From: Bacillus horti
GTDB taxonomy: Bacteria; Bacillota; Bacilli; Caldalkalibacillales; JCM-10596
Direction of reading: 5' to 3'
Length of the DNA stretch: 64,000 nt
Assembly: GCF_030813115.1 (NCBI RefSeq)
Contig: NZ_JAUSTY010000001.1
Span: 310,001 to 374,000 of the forward strand
Shown here: positions 57,698-64,000 of the stretch, piece by piece
How the letters are laid out: each line of letters starts with the position of its first letter
Position numbering within the stretch: the stretch's first letter is position 1
The notes under the pieces: model-generated
The model's database searches: none
The model's input: the letters and a program-made list of their open reading frames with translations, nothing else
Told to the model about the DNA's origin: nothing
Translations under genes and position numbers: made by a program

Positions 57698-59308
57698 TTA
57701 AATATCCTGTTTTGCTTGTTGACGATGATCATTGTTAAAAAAATGATCCTGTATATTTTGTTTATTATCGTCTTTTATCCCTTTATCTAGCTCTTTGTTA
57801 TTAATATTTTTATCAGGTACATTTCGATCAATACCATCATCTGTTATTTTGTCATCTGCGATACCTGTATCATTACCAGGTGGATCATTTGCCGTACCTC
57901 TATCCTTATTACGATCATCTCTCACTGTGCCTCTTGAATCTTCATCTTGACCTTGATCGTTGGAGTCTCTGTCATTAGCAAATTTCGTATCGCTGTCCTT
58001 TTTCTCGTCTTTATCTTCCTTCGAATCTTTATCCTTCTCTTCTTTGTCTTGATCATCCTTTTTACCGTTTGTCTGTAGATTCTTAGAATCTTTATCAGGA
58101 CGATCTGTTGCTGTCTCTTTTTCCTCATCCTCGCCTTTGTCAATGTCATCAGGCTTATTGGTAGCTAATTCCTTACTACCTTTGTCATTGTCTTTGTCTT
58201 TTCCTTTATCCTTGTCATTATCCTGATTGCCTTGATTAGGACTCGGATTGCTAGGCGCAGGTGGCACAACTGTTGGTGGTTCAACGACCGGTGGCTTTTC
58301 CGGTTCAGTAGCATCAACGATGGCTTCCTCTAGTTCTTCCTCTTCCTCTAGAGCCCATTCCACTTCTTCCTCGGACTCTTCTGGCAGAGTTGGCTCTTCT
58401 GGCAGATTCCTTCTATATATGTTCTCAAAGAAGCTATTTCCAATAGCCAGTTCGAGACCACCTACTCTCTGAGCAATCTGAGAAATAGCCATCTCCTTGA
58501 GTTCACCGATCTCAAGCTCAAGTCCTTGCTCTAGTGCAGCTAAGTATATAACATATCTTGCAGGTGAGATACCATGTTTTAAAGCTTCTTCACGATCGTC
58601 GTAGGTGGTAACCATACGATGAATGGATATAGATGGGTCTTCATCCTGCTCTATGATAGTCCCGCCTCTGTTCGAAACGGTTAAGGGTACCTGATTCTCT
58701 TCCTGACTTCCTGTTTCATGCTCATGAAAAGCCTGGTCTAGCACCTTATCCTCTAGCCCATCATAAATTTTATCTAGCCCCATATCAAACTGCTTCTGAG
58801 TCGATTCACTTAGGAAAGTAGTGGATAATAAAATATCATGATTCCCATTTAAATAACCTAGATTTTTAGCCGCCTTGATAATATCAAATGCTACGTAATC
58901 GAGGTGCTTTCCTAGTTCATCATCAAGATAATCTATTAATTTTAACCCTTCCTGATTCCAACCAGTAATGCTCAAAACATTAAAATCACGATCAATACTA
59001 ATTTCAACACTAGGGTTGATATCCAAGCTTACAAAAGCAATGGCTTCGTCTTCTTGGAATAATGCACCAAAAGCAAAAACAGAGACAAAAACAAAAAGAA
59101 ATGAGGCCGCTACAATCAAGGGGGCCCTAAAGCTTTTTCTGCTTTTACGTGGTTTTACTTTTTCAACGATATGAACATGGGGTATGGGTACTTCATCACC
59201 AACCCGACATCCTTGCTGATTTTGAATATTAACCGCTCTAAATTCGCCTTCATTCGTGAGGACAATAGCTTGTTCATTGTCTATTTCAAGAATGACCCCT
59301 TTACTCAC
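57698..59308 (-). CDS. rsgI: Anti-sigma-I factor RsgI with long charged tail
   Basis: Membrane anti-sigma factor of 536 residues that holds SigI inactive. N-terminal RsgI domain (about 2-57, MSKGVILEIDNEQAIVLTNE), transmembrane helix (about 65-87), extracellular domain (about 90-300) starting FVSLDINPSVEISID; the Asn-Pro in this strand is where RsgI proteins are reported to self-cleave. From about 315 the protein is Glu-rich, then Pro-rich, then a nearly continuous Asp/Lys/Asn tail to the end. B. subtilis RsgI is about 381 residues, so the tail adds about 150. GTG start overlaps the sigI stop by 4 bases, with GGGAGGG ahead. Confidence 0.92.
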   Translation of the reverse strand: MSKGVILEIDNEQAIVLTNEGEFRAVNIQNQQGCRVGDEVPIPHVHIVEKVKPRKSRKSFRAPLIVAASFLFVFVSVFAFGALFQEDEAIAFVSLDINPSVEISIDRDFNVLSITGWNQEGLKLIDYLDDELGKHLDYVAFDIIKAAKNLGYLNGNHDILLSTTFLSESTQKQFDMGLDKIYDGLEDKVLDQAFHEHETGSQEENQVPLTVSNRGGTIIEQDEDPSISIHRMVTTYDDREEALKHGISPARYVIYLAALEQGLELEIGELKEMAISQIAQRVGGLELAIGNSFFENIYRRNLPEEPTLPEESEEEVEWALEEEEELEEAIVDATEPEKPPVVEPPTVVPPAPSNPSPNQGNQDNDKDKGKDKDNDKGSKELATNKPDDIDKGEDEEKETATDRPDKDSKNLQTNGKKDDQDKEEKDKDSKEDKDEKKDSDTKFANDRDSNDQGQDEDSRGTVRDDRNKDRGTANDPPGNDTGIADDKITDDGIDRNVPDKNINNKELDKGIKDDNKQNIQDHFFNNDHRQQAKQDI

Positions 59309-60096
59309 TGCTGTCCCTCCCTTCTGTCAAGTTCTTCCTCAGGCTCAATATACGAACGGAGAGATAGAAAATCCCCTATATAGATTAAAGCCATCGCTAT
59401 TATATATTTTCGATTGCGCTCTACTGTTTTACGACTGCAATTTACAAATTTTAATAACTCTTTCATCGGTAATTGTTTCTTTTCTAGCAGATGGTCAATA
59501 AATTCCGGTTTTTCTGCCAAAAATTTAGCAATTTGCTTTGCATTTTCTCTGGCATCTACATGCTTAGGACATAAGTGAATGAGTTCACTAAATGTAATAT
59601 CAAACTTCTCTAGCTGCTGTTTATACTCCATAATATCTAGCTTACGCTTTTCACTTTCCTGTTGGTTTTGATATTGCACAACAGATGCGTTAATTTGAGC
59701 TAGGCTTTCCGCCTGCTGATTATCCTCATCCTTCATTTCTGGCTCTAAGAAAATATCTCTTGTTTGTCTTGATTCTTTCCTTATATAATCAATAACTCTG
59801 CGACGGATAACCATCTCCGCAAAGGATAGAAATGTACTTCCTTGCTTTGCCTCAAAGTAATCAATCGCTTCATTAAACGCTTCAATAGCCACACTATACT
59901 CATCTCTAGACTGATCTATATATTGTTTACAAACCTTTGATGCTACTTTTGCAATAAAAGGCTGGTATTTTTTTATAAAATCATTACGATAGGTAGAATC
60001 CTGCTTCGCTTGCTCTACATAGAATTCAATCTTCTCTTTATCAGTGACTGGCTGCTGGCGCTTTTTCATCCACTTTCCAATTATCATTTGTATCAA
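59305..60096 (-). CDS. sigI: RNA polymerase sigma factor SigI
   Basis: Alternative sigma factor of 263 residues used for heat and envelope stress in Bacillus. Region 2 spans about 35-100 (FIAKVASKVCKQYIDQSRDEYSVAIEAFNEAIDYF, SFLSFAEMVIRRRVIDYIRKE), and the C-terminal SigI-specific domain includes KELLKFVNCSRKTVERNRKYIIAMALI as the -35-binding helix-turn-helix. It begins with TTG: GAGGTGA lies 6 bases before that codon, while the next ATG is too far. First gene of sigI-rsgI. A 44-base inverted repeat lies upstream. Confidence 0.93.
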   Translation of the reverse strand: MIQMIIGKWMKKRQQPVTDKEKIEFYVEQAKQDSTYRNDFIKKYQPFIAKVASKVCKQYIDQSRDEYSVAIEAFNEAIDYFEAKQGSTFLSFAEMVIRRRVIDYIRKESRQTRDIFLEPEMKDEDNQQAESLAQINASVVQYQNQQESEKRKLDIMEYKQQLEKFDITFSELIHLCPKHVDARENAKQIAKFLAEKPEFIDHLLEKKQLPMKELLKFVNCSRKTVERNRKYIIAMALIYIGDFLSLRSYIEPEEELDRREGQQ

Positions 60097-60166
60097 ACGA
60101 TTTCACCTCGCCATACAATTCATTCGATTTTTATAGTCATTTCGATTTTGGGCCACCAGCTGGCAT

Positions 60167-60210
60167 ATATACCCAATTTAAAGAGTCATACTTATTCTTA
60201 AAGGGTATAT
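60167..60210. promoter_or_regulatory. Inverted repeat upstream of sigI
   Basis: ATATACCC (60167-60174) and GGGTATAT (60203-60210) are perfect inverse copies, with inner TTTAAAGA/TCTTAAA arms. It lies 70-115 bases before the sigI start and could be an operator or a leader hairpin. Confidence 0.55.
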
Positions 60211-60275
60211 CAAGTGATAAAGATTGTCTATGTTCATTTTGTTACAGATAATCACAATATTTTCCTGCAACCTCG

Positions 60276-61574
60276 TTACTCTATGCTTTTTTCGTGAGAA
60301 TTCCCTTGTTTTCTAAGGTTTTTTTCTTCTCTCTTCGGATGAAAAGAATAGTAAAAAAAACTTGACCCACAGAAATATAAAGTGGCAGTTATAGCAAAAA
60401 CATATGCATATCCCCAATAATTCCCGTACGCTGACACGATGGCTGTACTCACAGGACCCATCAAAGCCCAACCAAGCATAAACACCATCTGCCCTACACT
60501 GTTCGCTAATCCTTTCATTGAGTCATCCACCTTAGCCATCATAATGCTAGAGTGAATCGGATTTCCTGCGTTCATCAGCGCCTGTCTAAACAGAAAGCTT
60601 ACAGAAGCTAATTGAAAATTTGTGGTCAACCCTGTTATTAATAAAAAAGGAATAGAGGACATTTGTAGAAAGACAACTGCCCTAACCTCACCTAATTTCC
60701 GAACCACAAAGGGACCGATGAACATCGCAATAGCCGTAGCAGCTTGACCTAGAGAAACGACGATACCTATTGATGTATTGGAAGCGTCAAAACGGTCAGC
60801 AAAGTACACATTAAGATAGGGAATAACTAAACCTGCGCCAAACCCTATAAACATTTGTGAGACTGCAAAAATACCAATAACTTTAAAAGAAGTCTTATTT
60901 GCCTTTAGACCTTCTTTTATGGTCTTTATGGAAAAGGTTGTTATTTTTTTCGTTACGAGCTTTCTTTTCTCCTGTATCATAAACAGGGGAACAATGGCAA
61001 ATAACGTGATGGCTGCTCCAATTAATAATGTGATACGGAGACTAATCACCTCACTAAGCCCCATGACATGTTGAAACATATCAGTCAAAACACCACCACC
61101 TACATTTCCAACCACATTGGCCAGCATGAGGATAGCAAAATTGAAGCTAAATAGATGTACCCTTTGCTCTTTCGTAGAGTTTTCTGAGAGAAAGGGAATA
61201 GCCGATACTTGAATAAAGGCTGAAAAAGCACCTGTCATAAATGCTGTTACAACTAAGCCTGATTTAGCCTCTAAAATAGCACGCAGGGCAAAGCTAACGG
61301 TGGTGAGTAACAAGCCCAATACTATCACTTTTTTTCGTCCAATTCTATCGCTCAAAAGACCTGCAGGAATTAGGGCTATAGCTGTGGCTAAGGACGTCAT
61401 TGAAATCACTTGCCCTAGGACTACAGGATCATAGCCCAGTGCTCTCACGTATAGATTGTACATAATCATGAAAAAGCCCATTCCAATTTGGAACAGGATA
61501 TTAGCCCATAAAAAAAGGCGTACATTTCGATTGTAGCCCTTCACATTAGTAACCCACTCATGTATCACAGACAT
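60276..61574 (-). CDS. Major facilitator superfamily transporter
   Basis: A 432-residue carrier with 12 transmembrane segments. Motif A is LLSDRIGRKKVIVLG after TM2. The central loop (about 200-220, IQEKRKLVTKKITTFSIKTIKEGLK) is basic. The C-terminal tail is hydrophilic (HPKREEKNLRKQGNSHEKSIE). I cannot assign a substrate; the layout fits a proton-linked exporter or sugar-type carrier. Single gene between sigI and lcfA. Different from the MFS protein at 38.9 kb. Confidence 0.85.
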   Translation of the reverse strand: MSVIHEWVTNVKGYNRNVRLFLWANILFQIGMGFFMIMYNLYVRALGYDPVVLGQVISMTSLATAIALIPAGLLSDRIGRKKVIVLGLLLTTVSFALRAILEAKSGLVVTAFMTGAFSAFIQVSAIPFLSENSTKEQRVHLFSFNFAILMLANVVGNVGGGVLTDMFQHVMGLSEVISLRITLLIGAAITLFAIVPLFMIQEKRKLVTKKITTFSIKTIKEGLKANKTSFKVIGIFAVSQMFIGFGAGLVIPYLNVYFADRFDASNTSIGIVVSLGQAATAIAMFIGPFVVRKLGEVRAVVFLQMSSIPFLLITGLTTNFQLASVSFLFRQALMNAGNPIHSSIMMAKVDDSMKGLANSVGQMVFMLGWALMGPVSTAIVSAYGNYWGYAYVFAITATLYFCGSSFFYYSFHPKREEKNLRKQGNSHEKSIE

Positions 61575-61756
61575 GTTACTTCCTCGCTCTACATAGAATA
61601 ATTAACTCACTCATATTTATTCTCATATTCTTTAATCCCGATTCTTATTCCCAAATCGGTAAACTCAAATTATTTCGGATTCCAAAGTAATTATATCGTA
61701 TGTTCGGTTAGAGGGGAAGAAAATCTTTCAAGTAACTTATCAATTCTGATAGTACA

Positions 61757-61796
61757 AAACAGCCACCGTACTCCATTTCAGTCACGGTGGCTGTTT
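61757..61796 (-). terminator. Terminator of fadE-lcfA
   Basis: AAACAGCCACCGT (61757-61769) pairs perfectly with ACGGTGGCTGTTT (61784-61796), then TTTTG on the minus strand. Confidence 0.88.
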
Positions 61797-61807
61797 ACAG
61801 ATGTTGA

Positions 61808-63511
61808 CTACCCTATCTTTTCAGAGGAGCTTTTGGAAAGAGATTTCTTTTCTTCTTCTTCAATCAGCTTACGCTTAAGAACCTTACCCACCATTGTTTT
61901 AGGCAGGTCTTCTCTAAACTCATAAATTCTCGGCACTTTATATGCAGCCAAGCGCTCACGACACCACTGATCTAATTCCTCCTCTGTCAGCCTTTCCCCT
62001 TGTTTGAGAACAATAAAGGCTTTTACCGTTTCGCCTCTGTACTTATCGGATATCCCAACAACGGCACCTTCTTGAATTTTTGGATGTTCAAAGAGAACCT
62101 CTTCAACCTCTCTCGGATAGATATTAAAACCACCAGCAATAATCATATCCTTCTTACGATCAGTAATATAGAAGAAGCCTTCTTCATCCATTTTTGCAAT
62201 ATCTCCTGTTAACAACCAGCCATCCTTCAATACATCCTGCGTCGCTTGTTCTTTATTCCAATAGCCTTTCATAAGCTGCGGTCCTTTAACGGCTAATTCC
62301 CCTATTTCTCCAAGAGGTATATCTTGTCCAGTTTCTAAATCAACTACTTTGGCCTCCGTATCTGGCCAAGGCAAGCCTATTGATCCGAGTTTCCGCTTCT
62401 CCCACAGCATATTGGCATGTGTGACAGGAGAAGCTTCTGTTAGACCATAGCCTTCTACTAATCTCCCTTTTGTAAGCGCTTCAAATTTTTCTTGCACTTC
62501 TAAAGGAAGAGGAGCAGACCCACTAATACATATATTAATAGAAGATAAATCATATTGATGAATCTTCGGATGATTAATGACCGAAATATACATGGTAGGT
62601 GCGCCCGGGAAAATCGTCGGCTTCTTCTTATCAATAACCTTTAGGATGAGATCAATATCAAATTTAGGAATGAGTAATAAAGTGCCTGCTGTATACATAG
62701 CTAGATTCATAACAGTAGTCATACCATACACATGGAAAAATGGAAGCGCTGCCAAAAATATTTCTTTTGCATCCTCTGTCTGGTACATCCATTTCCTAGC
62801 TTGTATCGTATTAGCCACCAAGCTGTAATGAGTAAGCATCACTCCTTTGGCTGCTCCAGTGGTACCACTCGTATATTGCAGAAGAGCTAGATCTTCCTTG
62901 GGGTTAATAGTAACTTGAATTTCTTCACTAGAAGCATGCCCTAAAAGCTCAGACCAAGGGTGGATTCCCTGTGTGTAATTGACCTTTGTTGTAAGGCCGT
63001 CTTTCTTCGCTTTTAAAGGATAGAGTAGATTTTTTGGAAAAGGTAGGTAGTCTTTAATTGATGTGACTATCACATGCTTGAGGGGAGAATCTGGCTGTAC
63101 CTTCTTTATTCTTTTCATTAGAATGTCTAACGTCACCAGAAGCTCTGCTCCCGAGTCGTTAAGAAGATGAAGCAATTCACGCTCTGTATACAGTGGATTT
63201 GTTTCTACTACTATGGCACCAAGCATTAGGCTTCCATAGTAGGAAATAATCGCTTGGGGGCTGTTAGGCAGCATAATGGCAACCCGATCCCCTTTTTTTA
63301 TTCCAAGTCCATGTAAAGCGTTAGCAAACCTGCACGTAGCCTCGTAAAGCTGGGTATAGGTCATTTCCCTCCCCATAAACTCTAACGCTTTATGGGCAGG
63401 GTATTGCCTTGCCGATTTCTTTAGGAAATCGGCAAGATTGTGCTCCGGGTAGTCATAGCTTAGCTGAAGCTCAGGCGGATAATACGTGGACCAAGGCTTG
63501 TTTTCATACAT
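61808..63511 (-). CDS. lcfA: Long-chain fatty-acid--CoA ligase
   Basis: Adenylate-forming enzyme that activates fatty acids with ATP and CoA for beta-oxidation, about 567 residues. Signature LQYTSGTTGAAKGVMLTH, then VEGYGLTEASPVTH, DGWLLTGDIAKMDEEGFFYI and DRKKDMIIAGGFNIYPREVE, and the adenylation lysine in PKTMVGKVLKR at the C terminus. The start at MYENKPWSTYYP is set by GAGGTGAAAGGG upstream; an in-frame GTG three codons earlier is possible. It begins about 25 bases after the acyl-CoA dehydrogenase gene and shares its terminator. Confidence 0.94.
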   Translation of the reverse strand: MYENKPWSTYYPPELQLSYDYPEHNLADFLKKSARQYPAHKALEFMGREMTYTQLYEATCRFANALHGLGIKKGDRVAIMLPNSPQAIISYYGSLMLGAIVVETNPLYTERELLHLLNDSGAELLVTLDILMKRIKKVQPDSPLKHVIVTSIKDYLPFPKNLLYPLKAKKDGLTTKVNYTQGIHPWSELLGHASSEEIQVTINPKEDLALLQYTSGTTGAAKGVMLTHYSLVANTIQARKWMYQTEDAKEIFLAALPFFHVYGMTTVMNLAMYTAGTLLLIPKFDIDLILKVIDKKKPTIFPGAPTMYISVINHPKIHQYDLSSINICISGSAPLPLEVQEKFEALTKGRLVEGYGLTEASPVTHANMLWEKRKLGSIGLPWPDTEAKVVDLETGQDIPLGEIGELAVKGPQLMKGYWNKEQATQDVLKDGWLLTGDIAKMDEEGFFYITDRKKDMIIAGGFNIYPREVEEVLFEHPKIQEGAVVGISDKYRGETVKAFIVLKQGERLTEEELDQWCRERLAAYKVPRIYEFREDLPKTMVGKVLKRKLIEEEEKKSLSKSSSEKIG

Positions 63512-63535
63512 CCCTTTCACCTCAATATAAATTTC

Positions 63536-64000
63536 TTAAACTACGTATTTCTCTGCTTCAATCACCTTTGCTGCAATATGCCTCTTTAGCTCTATCGTTG
63601 GTAAGGAAGATTTACGCGTTAATTTTTTCAGCATAGAAAGCTGAGTTCGAAGGACATCCCCACTTTCTATGTGAGTAAGAATTTCTTTAGCAAATCCATC
63701 TAACCGATCCATCGCTTCATGACTGTAGACTTTTGTCATGCATACGGCTAGCTGATTGCGTTCCTCTCCAAGCTTTTCTACACGTTTTTTTGTTCGTAAT
63801 AAGGCACTTTCTAAAGCAAAAATCTGGATCACGATATCACTTAAGTGACTAACAACCTCTTGCTCCTGCTCTAGTTTTTCTTGGTATTTTTGCACAGCTA
63901 AGCCACTGCACATAAGAAAGATTTTCTTAGCCATCTGTAGAAGATGCTCTTCTTCCCCTAGCACACCCTCAAATGTTTGTCCTGGCATCATTTGCATCAA
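63536..64000 (-). CDS. fadE: Acyl-CoA dehydrogenase, C-terminal part (runs off the window)
   Basis: The last 154-155 codons of a minus-strand gene that continues beyond the window. The helical stretch EEHLLQMAKKIFLMCSGLAVQKYQEKLEQEQEV, then SDIVIQIFALESALLRTKK, corresponds to the C-terminal extension of the large Bacillus FadE (YusJ) acyl-CoA dehydrogenases of about 590 residues. The first codons seen here are interior, not a start. With lcfA it forms a fatty-acid activation and oxidation unit. The catalytic FAD domain lies outside, so the assignment rests on the tail and the neighbour. Confidence 0.7.
   Translation of the reverse strand: MMQMMPGQTFEGVLGEEEHLLQMAKKIFLMCSGLAVQKYQEKLEQEQEVVSHLSDIVIQIFALESALLRTKKRVEKLGEERNQLAVCMTKVYSHEAMDRLDGFAKEILTHIESGDVLRTQLSMLKKLTRKSSLPTIELKRHIAAKVIEAEKYVV

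Overview
The window is low-GC chromosomal DNA from an endospore-forming member of the Bacillaceae. Most genes match Bacillus subtilis families in near-subtilis order: pepA/yuiE-yuiD-yuiC-yuiB-yuiA-yumB-yumC, dapF, yuzB-yutJ, yutI, yutG-yutF-yutE-yutD-yutC-lipA-lytH, yunC-yunD, sufCDSUB, metNIQ and lcfA-fadE. Sporulation is indicated by a Spo0E-type phosphatase, LytH, a YhcN/YlaJ-type lipoprotein and a BclB-like spore-surface collagen. MqnE suggests that menaquinone is made by the futalosine route, which only some Bacillaceae use. The species cannot be named from sequence alone.

Layout. 1-13.8 kb: backbone metabolism and redox (partial leucyl aminopeptidase, cell-wall protein YuiC, IlvD, NDH-2, ferredoxin-NADP reductase, MqnE, DbpA, DapF, an HD-GYP phosphodiesterase). 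13.8-18.8 kb: an accessory block with two collagen-like genes, a DUF4183 gene of higher GC and a decayed IS3-type element. 18.8-30.3 kb: backbone again (YuzB, YutJ, the MccA-MccB homocysteine-to-cysteine pair, Nfu, YutG, YutF, a SufR-like regulator with a cysteine cluster, YutE, YutD, YutC, LipA, LytH), including a 32-residue membrane protein upstream of yutE. 30.3-33.5 kb: a manganese ABC transporter behind a consensus promoter and MntR-like operators. 33.6-40.5 kb: DHFR-ThyA, a second HD-GYP protein, YunC, a DUF6154 protein, YunD, an MFS carrier and a doubtful small exported peptide. 40.6-45.9 kb: the SUF Fe-S operon with a Fur-like palindrome upstream. 46.2-53.1 kb: a TRAP-TAXI uptake system, an NtrC-type two-component pair and a well-formed sigma-54 promoter. 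54.5-57.7 kb: methionine ABC transporter under a SAM-I riboswitch. 57.7-60.1 kb: SigI-RsgI with an unusually long charged RsgI tail. 60.3-64 kb: a second MFS carrier and the fatty-acid activation/oxidation pair.

Two signals are not explained by ordinary annotation. (1) A dispersed structured repeat occurs three times (6648-6783, 11632-11759, 36246-36424), each time in the same orientation upstream of a minus-strand gene, with compensatory changes in two stems. (2) The mqnE leader has a decoy Shine-Dalgarno, anti-Shine-Dalgarno, Shine-Dalgarno arrangement that looks like a translational switch. No rRNA, tRNA, CRISPR array or prophage was seen. All assignments come from reading sequence and recalling families; no database search was run.
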